NCBI GenBank assembly: GCA_027033875.1
Contig: JALVKK010000319.1
Span: forward strand, 1 to 19,575
Origin: Flavobacteriales bacterium
GTDB taxonomy: Bacteria > Bacteroidota > Bacteroidia > Flavobacteriales > Flavobacteriaceae
Reading direction: 5' to 3'
DNA length: 19,575 nucleotides
A program made the position numbers and the translations under genes. Every line of letters begins with the position of its first letter. The stretch's first letter is position 1. The notes under the pieces were generated by a model. That model had not been told where the DNA came from. It did not search any database and saw only the letters and a list, made by a program, of their open reading frames with translations. Shown one piece after another: positions 8,793-15,978 of this stretch.

Positions 8793-9043
8793 TTTTTACT
8801 GATTTAATCTTGCCCGAAAATTAGTTATAAAAATAGAATTGAACAAGATATTTTTTACTTTTAACAAATTTTTGATAAATTAAATATTATTTATAATTAT
8901 TATGATAATAATATTATTTTTTTTTAGTATTATAAAATATTATCAACTTTTTAGTTATGTATTTGGTTAATTTGTATGAAAATATAAATATAAAATGATT
9001 TATTCAACACTTCAAAACTATTTTTTCGGGTCAAATCATACAT

Positions 9044-10261
9044 TTAGTTTTTTAATACAGGGTAACTCAAATAATATTTTGTAACGGGTTGCGACAGTGC
9101 TTGTATATTGAGCTGATCACTGGCTTTTGCAAATTCAATAACTTCATTATTTTTGCTCAATAATTTGATAGGTTGCTTTTCTTGATTGTAGGCTCTATGA
9201 GTTAATTTTCCGGAAAACAATAAATACGAAAGCGTATTTTCATCGACAGGGTATTGTTGTAAAACCTTGATACGCAACGATTTGATATATTCATCATCAA
9301 ATTGTTCTCTTTGAATTTTAATCTTATTAACAGATCTGCGTTCTACAATCATTTTACTCAAATATGATAAAATAAAATCAGGATTTGAAGTCCATTTTTT
9401 CAAATGATACCAAATATCAGAATCGTCTAAAGCCGTAAATATTTTTAAAGATTTTCGGTCGATTTGTCGTAAATTTTCATTAAATAAATAGGCTAAATTA
9501 TCATCTAAAAATACCGGTTTAGCTTGATGTAACAATTCTTTGACCCGCCATAGTGTTTTTTCCAAAATTTTTTCTAACATCATACCGGTTTTGTGCAAAT
9601 AAACTTGCCAATACATCAAACGACGCGAAATGATAAATTTTTCGACCGAATAGATACCTTTTTCATCAATAACCAAATGTTTGTCATTGACATTCAACAT
9701 TTTAATCAAACGTTCGCTATTCACTTGCCCTTCTATCACGCCGGAATAAAAACTGTCGCGACGTAAATAATCCAGTCTGTCAACATCAATCTGACTACTG
9801 ATTAATTCCGATAAAAACGTCTTATGATATTGTCCGGTAAAAATTTTAATAGACAAATCCAATCGACCTTTAAAGATTTGATTCAGCTCATGCATAATGG
9901 CAAGCGAAATTTGTTCGTGCGAAATATTTTGAACAATGCTATACTCCAAAGCATGCGAAAACGGACCATGTCCTACATCATGCAACAAAATAGCAATTAA
10001 AGCTGCCAATTCTTCATCTTGTGTTATTTCTACATTTTTTTGTTTTAAAACGTTAATAGCTGTTTGCATCAAATGCATGGCTCCTATGGCGTGATGAAAA
10101 CGTGTATGATGCGCACCCGGATATACCAAATACGATAAGCCCATTTGAGAAATTCGACGCAAGCGTTGAAAATACGGGTGTTGGATAATATCATATATCA
10201 ATTCATCGGGAATATTGACAAAACCGTATATCGGGTCATTTATGATTTTATATTTATTCAT
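9044..10261 (-). CDS. HD-domain phosphohydrolase (dGTPase/SAMHD1-like)
   Basis: A 405-residue HD-domain protein of the branch that includes bacterial dNTP triphosphohydrolases and SAMHD1. The N-terminus has the family's opening INDPIYGFVNIP and FQRLRRISQMG. The metal ligands are visible: H56 in RFHHAIG, the H94-D95 pair in LLHDVGHGPFSHALE, and an acidic position in QIDVDRLDYLRRDS (D159 or D161). The rest is helical with a variable C-terminus. The likely reaction is removal of triphosphate from dNTPs or hydrolysis of a related nucleotide; the substrate is not shown. Start ATG at 10261. No clear -7 box was found upstream, where the gap is filled with palindromic repeats. Confidence 0.9.
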   Translation of the reverse strand: MNKYKIINDPIYGFVNIPDELIYDIIQHPYFQRLRRISQMGLSYLVYPGAHHTRFHHAIGAMHLMQTAINVLKQKNVEITQDEELAALIAILLHDVGHGPFSHALEYSIVQNISHEQISLAIMHELNQIFKGRLDLSIKIFTGQYHKTFLSELISSQIDVDRLDYLRRDSFYSGVIEGQVNSERLIKMLNVNDKHLVIDEKGIYSVEKFIISRRLMYWQVYLHKTGMMLEKILEKTLWRVKELLHQAKPVFLDDNLAYLFNENLRQIDRKSLKIFTALDDSDIWYHLKKWTSNPDFILSYLSKMIVERRSVNKIKIQREQFDDEYIKSLRIKVLQQYPVDENTLSYLLFSGKLTHRAYNQEKQPIKLLSKNNEVIEFAKASDQLNIQALSQPVTKYYLSYPVLKN

Positions 10262-10291
10262 TTGTTGATTAATCGGTTAATTTCTGTGTCC

Positions 10292-10309
10292 TCCCGATGC
10301 CCGTCGGGA
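10292..10309. repeat. Short inverted repeat, module A
   Basis: TCCCGATGCCCGTCGGGA: perfect 6-bp arms TCCCGA/TCGGGA around TGCCCG. It belongs to a class of short GC-rich palindromes common between genes in Bacteroidota, and a diverged copy follows at 10357. It could fold in RNA from the minus-strand transcript between the receptor and HD genes. Confidence 0.6.
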
Positions 10310-10356
10310 TAGGGGGTTATTTGATTTCGATTTTCTATTTAAAAGGTCGCTGAGTG

Positions 10357-10376
10357 ATCCCGATTTTCATCAGGAT
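10357..10376. repeat. Short inverted repeat, diverged copy of module A
   Basis: ATCCCGA at 10357-10363 and TCAGGAT at 10370-10376 form 7-bp arms with one mismatch around a 6-nt loop. The ATCCCGA/TC(G)GGAT arms match those at 10292. It sits within a longer interspersed-repeat-like stretch containing GTCGCTGAG before it and CGAAGCG after it. Confidence 0.5.
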
Positions 10377-10415
10377 TGTACCGAAGCGCCATTTTTAATT
10401 CTCAATATTCAATTC

Positions 10416-10436
10416 AGACGTTTTGCCAAAACGTCT
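10416..10436. repeat. Perfect palindromic repeat, module B
   Basis: AGACGTTTTG and CAAAACGTCT form perfect 10-nt arms around a single C. The 8-mer CGTCTCTA at its right edge (10432-10439) recurs at 10470-10477, at the end of a second hairpin (6-bp arms 10457-10462 and 10467-10472). That suggests two related insertions. The module lies just upstream of the HD gene and downstream of the receptor stop at 10478, so it could act as a terminator between them. Confidence 0.6.
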
Positions 10437-10477
10437 CTATGCACTTTCTACATCAAACGTACGTCCGTGCGTCTCTA

Positions 10478-12820
10478 CTAAAACTTAAAATGATACGATA
10501 TAGTCGGTACGATTTTAAATAATGTTATTTGATAGGCATTGATTTTTTCGGTATTTTCATCATATTTAAACATCGTCATAAAAACATTGTCTCTTGCGTA
10601 AACATTGTAAACTGAAAAATTCCAATACGATTGCCATTTGCGTTTTTTCGGTTTGTTATTATAATTCTTATTGTACAAAGTAACCGATAGATCCAATCGA
10701 TGATAATCCGGCAAACGATTGGCATTGCGATGTGAGAAAAAGAGAATAACGTGCTCGCCTCCTATCAAATATGTACCGGCGGGATATGTTATCGGACGTC
10801 CGGTATAATATTGCCACATGCTTGAAATTTCCAGTCGTTTACTGATTTTATAATTCAGCAACAAATTGATATCATGCGGACGATCTACAACTGCCGGATA
10901 CCACTTACCTTCGTTGATATCAGGGTGAATTTTTTCGGATTTAGAATAAGTATAAGCCAAAGAACCTGTAAAATTACCTTTGTTTTTTTTAAATAAAAAT
11001 TCAAGTCCGTAGGCTTTTCCTTTTTGTTGCAATAAATCACTTTCAATATTACTTGCCAATGAAATGGCGGCACCTATTTTATAATCCGTAATATATTGCA
11101 TATCACGATAATAACCACCTATACTCATAAAATACTTTTCACCGATAAATTGATTGTATGCCATACTGTAAGAGTCGGATTGTTGCGGTTTGAGATTAAT
11201 ACTTGACGGTAACCACAAGTCGGTTGGCGTAGTTGTAGCGGCATCGTTTATGAGATAATGTAAAAACTGATAGGTACGGTCATAGCTCAATTTGAAGGCT
11301 GTTTTTGGTGCCGGTTGCCAATTGACTGCTATATGCGGCGCCCATTTGCCATAAGTTTTAGCCGCTTTGTATTTATCAGCTGTAATCGTATCAATGGTTT
11401 CGCCCAAATCATTGTATTGATGAAAAGTTCCGGGACCTAATTGTGAAAAATTTGATTGACGGATACCATAAGTTAAACGCCATTTTGGGTTAAATTTGAT
11501 TTGATGTTGTACATAAAAATCCAGCTCGGATGCAAGTCTGTCCGGATATTTTATATATTGAGTTTCGACGCGACTATTTTTGATTTTTCCCGGCTTGATA
11601 CTGTGTAGATATGCATCTATTCCAAAATTGAACAGGTGTTTTTTGTTTAAATAATAATTGAAATCCTGTTTGAAATTGGGGCTTTCTATCGACAAACCTA
11701 TATCAAAATCATAATCATCGTGATCGACATTGTCTTTTATGTTGATTTGATAGTTGTAATTGCTGTAAATTAAGCTCGTTTGACTTCTCAATTTCGGATT
11801 AAAGCGATGTTTAAAATATACACCTGCTACTGAATTACCATAGTTCATTGTGAAGTTTTCATCCGGTATGTACCGGTCGCGACCTTTGTAAGCAGATATT
11901 CGTAAATCGGATTTTTCAGACAAATCAAAATCCATTTTTAAATTTAAATCATAAAAACCGGCTTTTACATTCTTTATTTTATCAATATTTAGTAACGGTA
12001 ACCATACATCTCCGTAAGATTTACGAGCTGACATTATAAAAGACGAACGATTCTTTTGGATAGGTCCTTCTGCAAATACCTGCGATGCCACAATACCGAC
12101 TCCGCCGCCGAAATGATATGATTCTTTATTGCCGACTCTTGTATTGACTTCCAAAATCGACGATAACCGGTTGCCGAAACGTACCGGAATGGAACTTTTG
12201 TACAATTTTAAATCTTTGATAATATCCGGCGTAAAAACAGAAAAAAATCCCAAAATATGAGACGGGTGATAAATAGGCGCACCGTCGAGCAAAATCAAAT
12301 TTTGATCCTTACTACCGCCGTGAACCGAAAATCCGGCACTCCCCTCGCCTACTGATTTTACACCCGGTAATATCTGAACGGCTTTTAAAACATCTAACTC
12401 TCCGAAAAGCATCGGTATAGCTTTTATCTCCGGCATTTTTATCTTTTGCAATCCGATGATTTTTTGCAAAACTTTCTTTGGGGTTTCTTTTACACTGATA
12501 ACCAATTCATTTAACCGATCCGTAGATGGTTGTAATTTGATAAGCAGGTATTTATTCTTTTGCAAATGTATCTGATGTTCTTGTTTTGCATAGCCTAAAT
12601 AGCTGATAATCAACGTATATTTACCTTTTGGTAAACGCATTTCAAAATAACCCGTATCATCCGTCGAAACACCTTTTTGTATATCCGTTTTTAAGTAAAT
12701 ATTTACCCCCGGCAAAGCTTGTTCTTTTTCGTTTAAAACGACTCCGCCTACACTAACAAACGATTGTGCTTGGATAATATAACTTACTAATAATAAACTG
12801 AATCTTAATAATTTATTCAT
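10478..12820 (-). CDS. TonB-dependent outer-membrane receptor with carboxypeptidase-regulatory-like domain
   Basis: A 780-residue outer-membrane beta-barrel receptor that would import a ligand using TonB energy. A signal peptide covers about residues 1-18 (ends QAQ). A CarboxypepD-regulatory-like domain covers about 22-98 (GGVVLNEKEQALPGVNIYL, then DDTGYFEMRLPKGKYTLIIS). The plug begins near 138 with FGELDVLKAVQILPGV, then GFSVHGGSKDQNLILLDGAP and the residues around IYHPSHILGFFSVF. Aromatic-rich barrel strands continue to the C-terminal SYHFKF, which ends in Phe as outer-membrane proteins usually do. No SusD-like partner is adjacent, so this is not a classical polysaccharide utilisation pair. 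The substrate is unknown. Confidence 0.93.
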   Translation of the reverse strand: MNKLLRFSLLLVSYIIQAQSFVSVGGVVLNEKEQALPGVNIYLKTDIQKGVSTDDTGYFEMRLPKGKYTLIISYLGYAKQEHQIHLQKNKYLLIKLQPSTDRLNELVISVKETPKKVLQKIIGLQKIKMPEIKAIPMLFGELDVLKAVQILPGVKSVGEGSAGFSVHGGSKDQNLILLDGAPIYHPSHILGFFSVFTPDIIKDLKLYKSSIPVRFGNRLSSILEVNTRVGNKESYHFGGGVGIVASQVFAEGPIQKNRSSFIMSARKSYGDVWLPLLNIDKIKNVKAGFYDLNLKMDFDLSEKSDLRISAYKGRDRYIPDENFTMNYGNSVAGVYFKHRFNPKLRSQTSLIYSNYNYQINIKDNVDHDDYDFDIGLSIESPNFKQDFNYYLNKKHLFNFGIDAYLHSIKPGKIKNSRVETQYIKYPDRLASELDFYVQHQIKFNPKWRLTYGIRQSNFSQLGPGTFHQYNDLGETIDTITADKYKAAKTYGKWAPHIAVNWQPAPKTAFKLSYDRTYQFLHYLINDAATTTPTDLWLPSSINLKPQQSDSYSMAYNQFIGEKYFMSIGGYYRDMQYITDYKIGAAISLASNIESDLLQQKGKAYGLEFLFKKNKGNFTGSLAYTYSKSEKIHPDINEGKWYPAVVDRPHDINLLLNYKISKRLEISSMWQYYTGRPITYPAGTYLIGGEHVILFFSHRNANRLPDYHRLDLSVTLYNKNYNNKPKKRKWQSYWNFSVYNVYARDNVFMTMFKYDENTEKINAYQITLFKIVPTISYHFKF

Positions 12821-12839
12821 TACATATAATTTAATGTGT

Positions 12840-12847
12840 CAAATATA
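12840..12847 (-). promoter_or_regulatory. -7 box of the TonB-dependent receptor gene
   Basis: The minus strand reads TATATTTG here, a full match to TAnnTTTG, ending 19 nt before the ATG at 12820. No good TTTG was seen at -33, so this may be a weak or activator-dependent promoter. Confidence 0.4.
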
Positions 12848-12973
12848 AGAATTTAGAAAATAATATTTAGAAAGTAGAAGATTTTTTTTACTGTAAAAAC
12901 GAAAAATAATACCGGCTATTGCATTTACTTGTAATGAATTGATTCTCAAAATTTAAAATAATTGTGCAGATTA

Positions 12974-13006
12974 TTTGGCTTAATCCGGAAAATTTATGTA
13001 AATTTG
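12974..13006 (+). promoter_or_regulatory. Complete Bacteroidota promoter of the DUF2147 gene
   Basis: TTTG at 12974-12977 and TAAATTTG at 12999-13006 are separated by 21 nt, an ideal -33/-7 pair and the best promoter in the window. The start codon is not until 13107, so the transcript should carry a leader of roughly 95 nt. The leader contains a bulged hairpin at about 13053-13076 (GTAA...TTAC outer pairs, CAATT/AATTG inner pairs). All of 12821-13106 is otherwise without a gene. Confidence 0.6.
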
Positions 13007-13106
13007 GAACGATTATTGTCATTAAATGAGAATGATATAAATAGATATTCAAGTAATTGCAATTATCAATTGTTACTGAAATTCAACAAAATTAAATATA
13101 GTCATT

Positions 13107-13532
13107 ATGAAAAAGTTAGTATTATTAAGTTTTATTTTATTGTCATATTTCAATCTGAATGCGCAAAGCGTCGTCGGTAAGTGGAAAACCATTGATGACG
13201 AGACCGGTAAAGCCAAATCTATCATTGAAATTTATAAGAAAGGTGATAAATATTACGGTAAGATTGTTCAATTGTTAACCGAACAAAACAAAGATGGGAT
13301 TTGTCGTACTTGTGAAACCGATTACAAAAACAAAAACATAATAGGTTTGGTCATTATGAAAGATCTTGAAAAAGACGGAAATACTTATGAAGACGGTGAA
13401 ATTACAGACCCGAAAACAGCCAAAACATACAGTTGTTATATCGAATTGGAAGAAGCTGACAAACTGAAAGTACGCGGTTATATAGGCTTTTCTTTATTGG
13501 GAAGAACACAGTATTGGTATAGAGTACAATAA
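13107..13532 (+). CDS. DUF2147 secreted protein
   Basis: A 141-residue protein with a clear signal peptide (about residues 1-20, ending NLNAQ) and a mature domain of the DUF2147 family. The family hallmarks are VVGKWKTIDDETGKAKSIIEIY just after the signal, GKIVQLL, the closely spaced Cys pair in GICRTC, and the C-terminal RGYIGFSLLGRTQYWYRV. It is predicted to be periplasmic or surface-exposed with a beta-barrel-like, lipocalin-type fold. The biochemical role of the family is unknown. The gene has its own strong promoter and a long leader, and is followed by a hairpin before the next gene, so most transcripts may stop there. Confidence 0.88.
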   Translation: MKKLVLLSFILLSYFNLNAQSVVGKWKTIDDETGKAKSIIEIYKKGDKYYGKIVQLLTEQNKDGICRTCETDYKNKNIIGLVIMKDLEKDGNTYEDGEITDPKTAKTYSCYIELEEADKLKVRGYIGFSLLGRTQYWYRVQ

Positions 13533-13562
13533 AACATTCATTAAATAAAATAATAATTTGTT

Positions 13563-13595
13563 ATGTACAGATAGACAATTCGATTATCTGTACAT
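13563..13595 (+). terminator. Hairpin after the DUF2147 gene
   Basis: ATGTACAGATA at 13563-13573 pairs perfectly (11 bp) with TATCTGTACAT at 13585-13595 around an 11-nt loop. It lies 30 nt past the stop codon and 24 nt before the next start. There is no clean U-tract behind it, so it could be an attenuating or RNA-stabilising hairpin between the two genes, or a partial terminator. Confidence 0.5.
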
Positions 13596-13619
13596 TATAC
13601 GATAAATAAACATAATCTT

Positions 13620-13988
13620 ATGAAAAAATTTCTTTTTTATTTCATCTTAATCATTGGTATTATATTAGGTGGTTTATTTGCTTTTGACTACTATGTATCA
13701 TACAGTAACGGTTGGCGTGCCGGAAAATTGATAAAATTCAGTCACAAAGGTGTTATCATCAAAACATGGGAAGGGCAACTCAGTACTGGTGTCGGACAAG
13801 ACCATTTATGGAATTTTTCGGTAGAAGATGGTGACAAATTAGTCAATGAAAAAATGGTTGATTATCAAGGAAAAGGTGTTAAAATCAGATATATAGAGCG
13901 TTTTTGGAAAATTCCATGGCTTGGTGATACAAAATATTTTGCCAAAGAAGTCGTTTTAGATAAAGAAGCCGAAGATATCGGTTATTAA
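13620..13988 (+). CDS. Small membrane-anchored protein of unknown function
   Basis: A 122-residue protein with one N-terminal hydrophobic segment (about residues 4-24, after MKK), either an uncleaved anchor or a signal peptide. A compact domain with SNGWRAGKLIKFSHKG and KTWEGQLSTG follows, then WNFSVEDGDKL and YIERFWKIPWLGDTKYF. I recognise it as a Bacteroidota family sometimes misnamed 6-phosphogluconate dehydrogenase; it has no Rossmann motif and is far too short for that enzyme. The function is unknown. It lies 26 nt upstream of the PorV/PorQ-like gene and is probably co-transcribed with it. Confidence 0.75.
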   Translation: MKKFLFYFILIIGIILGGLFAFDYYVSYSNGWRAGKLIKFSHKGVIIKTWEGQLSTGVGQDHLWNFSVEDGDKLVNEKMVDYQGKGVKIRYIERFWKIPWLGDTKYFAKEVVLDKEAEDIGY

Positions 13989-14014
13989 CACCGGTTCTTT
14001 TCTAAATTTTACAG

Positions 14015-15082
14015 ATGAGAAAAAGTTTTGTTATAGTAATTTTTATAATTTCTCAATGCTTGACGGCTCAGACCGCGCGACACTATTCCAACGAATTTTT
14101 AAATATAGGTGTTGATGCCCGTAGTCTGGCTATGGGTAACGCCGTAGTTGCCAATATTGCTAACGGTACTGCCGGCTATTGGAATCCGTCCGGATTGTCT
14201 GCTGTAAACGGCAAACAACTCAATTTGATGCATGCCGCTTATTTTGCCAATATCGCACAATATGATTATTTGTCATATGCCAATACAATGGATAAAAGAA
14301 CCGGTTACAATATTTCATTAATTCGTTTCGGTGTAGATAATATTATGAACACAACCCAATTGATTGATGCACAAGGCAATATCAATTACGATAGAATCAG
14401 TTATTTTTCTGCCGCCGACTATGCGTTGAGTTTTTCTGCCGGTCGAAAAAATGTTTTTAAAGGTATGTCTATCGGGGCAACCGCCAAATTGATTTACCGT
14501 CATATCGGTGATTTTGCGCAAGGTTTTGGTTTCGGTTTTGATGTCGGTGCGCAATACCAACTTAAAAAATGGCAGTTAGGCTTAATGTTGCGCGATATTA
14601 CGACTACTTTCAATTATTGGTCGGTTAACAAAGACCGCTTTGATGAAATTTCGCAAGCTGTTGCCGGGCAAAATCAAACGGCACCAAACAGTGTCGAATT
14701 GACACTACCCAAAATGCAACTCGGTGTAGCACGCAGTTTTCATTTAAAATCAAATTTGGACTTATTGACAGAACTTGACTTAAATGCCCGTTTTTTCAAA
14801 ATGCACAGTTTAATCAGCAGTGATGTTATCAGTTTGGAACCGGCTCTCGGTTTGGAATTCACTTATTACAAACTGGCTTTTATCAGATTGGGTGTCAACA
14901 ACTTCCGTAACGAAGATTTTTTTGATGAAAACCGGCTCAAATTTCAGCCCAATGCCGGACTCGGCTTCAAATATAAAGGTATTGCCATCGATTACGGCTT
15001 AACCAATATCGGCTCGGATGGTTTTTATTCTCATGTTTTTTCACTTTCCGTCGATTTGGATAGATTTTTGAAAAATAAATAA
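14015..15082 (+). CDS. PorV/PorQ-family outer-membrane protein
   Basis: A 355-residue protein with a signal peptide (about residues 1-19, ending CLTAQ) and a mature part resembling FadL-like barrels of the PorV/PorQ family. The conserved opening is present: NEFLNIGVDARSLAMGNAVV followed by AGYWNPSGL. Alternating beta-strands continue to the C-terminus. PorV and PorQ work in the type IX secretion system as outer-membrane shuttle or attachment partners, but many Bacteroidota carry paralogues of unknown role, and no other type IX gene is in this window. I therefore call the family and not a specific Por protein. It ends convergently with the lipoprotein gene, 43 nt apart. Confidence 0.8.
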   Translation: MRKSFVIVIFIISQCLTAQTARHYSNEFLNIGVDARSLAMGNAVVANIANGTAGYWNPSGLSAVNGKQLNLMHAAYFANIAQYDYLSYANTMDKRTGYNISLIRFGVDNIMNTTQLIDAQGNINYDRISYFSAADYALSFSAGRKNVFKGMSIGATAKLIYRHIGDFAQGFGFGFDVGAQYQLKKWQLGLMLRDITTTFNYWSVNKDRFDEISQAVAGQNQTAPNSVELTLPKMQLGVARSFHLKSNLDLLTELDLNARFFKMHSLISSDVISLEPALGLEFTYYKLAFIRLGVNNFRNEDFFDENRLKFQPNAGLGFKYKGIAIDYGLTNIGSDGFYSHVFSLSVDLDRFLKNK

Positions 15083-15094
15083 TAAATTTTCTAC

Positions 15095-15124
15095 TTTCTT
15101 TCTTTATTACCGGCAAGAAAGAAA
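15095..15124. terminator. Bidirectional hairpin between convergent genes
   Basis: TTTCTTTCTT at 15095-15104 and AAGAAAGAAA at 15115-15124 form perfect 10-bp arms around a 10-nt loop. It lies in the 43-nt gap between the stops of the PorV/PorQ-like gene (15082) and the lipoprotein gene (15126), where one element could end both transcripts. Confidence 0.5.
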
Positions 15125-15125
15125 A

Positions 15126-15797
15126 TCATTGAACTACTGCGGTATGAGTGTTTAATGTAAAAGATTCTATATAATAATGAAAAAATTGCTTTTTATTAGC
15201 CCTTATCATTAGAATTTCGACTATATCGCCACTATTCAGATTTGTCAAATCTTGCGGAGAAATTGTATAATGTCCATTATCAGATGTTACTATTTGGATA
15301 CGATAAATGTTATCTGAGGTGTATGCATTGCCATTGCTATCAATCAAAGGTTTTATCAATATTACTATTTTATGCCGGTTGTTTTCATCAACATTCCATG
15401 TTAGAGTAAAACCGCTATTTATATCAATTGTCTGCGGTGTATCAAAAAAAATCATTTCCGGACAATAAAAATTCATTTCTTCCTCTCCCGCTCTAAAAAT
15501 TGTCGTATTTCCAAATACACTCTCAAAATTGCTTATGTTTTGTTCCAAACATGTGCTATCTGTTCCGTAACAAAAGCTATGACCGTTAATGGTCAAATCT
15601 ACATCAGGAGCGGTTTCGTCGTGTAAATCTATCTCGGTTAAATTATTATTTACAATTGTTGCGAATAAACTAATTAAAGGCTTAGGATTATTTTGCGGAA
15701 CTAGTTCATTTACATCAACAAAATCCGAATTTTTATTACAAGAACCTAAAAACAATCCAATACTTAATATGATTATAATTTTTTGTATATCATTCAT
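15126..15797 (-). CDS. Putative lipoprotein of unknown function
   Basis: A 223-residue protein with a lipoprotein signal sequence: a hydrophobic stretch at about 7-18 and lipobox LGSC with Cys20 as the lipid-attachment site. The mature part is probably beta-rich and contains three further cysteines (C76, C83, C112), which could form one disulfide. No known domain was recognised. It is alone on its strand here, with its own promoter, and ends convergently with the PorV/PorQ-like gene. I cannot assign a function. Confidence 0.7.
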   Translation of the reverse strand: MNDIQKIIIILSIGLFLGSCNKNSDFVDVNELVPQNNPKPLISLFATIVNNNLTEIDLHDETAPDVDLTINGHSFCYGTDSTCLEQNISNFESVFGNTTIFRAGEEEMNFYCPEMIFFDTPQTIDINSGFTLTWNVDENNRHKIVILIKPLIDSNGNAYTSDNIYRIQIVTSDNGHYTISPQDLTNLNSGDIVEILMIRANKKQFFHYYIESFTLNTHTAVVQ

Positions 15798-15817
15798 GGT
15801 AAAAGTTTAGTTATGAA

Positions 15818-15851
15818 CAAATATAAGTATTTTTACTTAAAATTTTACAAA
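15818..15851 (-). promoter_or_regulatory. Promoter of the lipoprotein gene
   Basis: The minus strand reads TATATTTG at 15825-15818 (full -7 match) with TTTG at 15851-15848, 22 nt further upstream. The box ends 20 nt before the ATG at 15797. This is a complete -33/-7 pair. Confidence 0.55.
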
Positions 15852-15866
15852 CGAAATATACGCATT

Positions 15867-15895
15867 TTCAACTCAGGTTACTAGGATTGTCGAAG
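15867..15895 (+). repeat. Left copy of a 29-bp inverted repeat flanking the transaldolase gene
   Basis: This stretch aligns without gaps to the reverse complement of 16654-16682, with 24 of 29 positions identical by eye. The outer 12 nt, TTCAACTCAGGT, match exactly. It overlaps the first unit of the tandem repeat at 15876. Confidence 0.7.
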
Positions 15896-15944
15896 TACGG
15901 TTACTGAGCCTGTCGAAGTACGGTTACTGAGCCTGTCGAAGTAT
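15876..15944 (+). repeat. Three tandem copies of a 23-bp intergenic repeat
   Basis: Units are at 15876-15898, 15899-15921 and 15922-15944, each beginning GGTTACT and ending TGTCGAAGTA plus one base. Units 2 and 3 differ only at the last base; unit 1 differs in the middle (AGGAT instead of GAGCC). The core CTGAGCCTGTCGAAG is a widespread intergenic repeat type in Bacteroidota, and an inverted copy with one change lies at 16654-16668. Confidence 0.8.
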
Positions 15945-15956
15945 CAACTAAAATAC

Positions 15957-15964
15957 TATCTTTG
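15957..15964 (+). promoter_or_regulatory. -7 box of the transaldolase gene
   Basis: TATCTTTG is a full match to TAnnTTTG, ending 14 nt before the ATG at 15979. The position where a -33 TTTG should lie falls in the last tandem-repeat unit, and no TTTG is there. Confidence 0.5.
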
Positions 15965-15978
15965 CAAAAAAAAAACTT

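Noticed and set aside
8896..8912. Palindrome ATTATTAT-G-ATAATAAT followed by a T run in the MscS/HD gap
   Set aside because: It is made only of A and T around one G, in very AT-rich DNA. The T run is on the wrong side for a terminator of the minus-strand HD gene.
12962..13180. 72-residue open frame upstream of and overlapping the DUF2147 start
   Set aside because: It begins inside the promoter, has no recognisable features and overlaps the better-supported gene in another frame.
13620..13988. 6-phosphogluconate dehydrogenase
   Set aside because: This name is used for similar proteins, but 122 residues with one membrane segment and no nucleotide-binding motif cannot be that enzyme.
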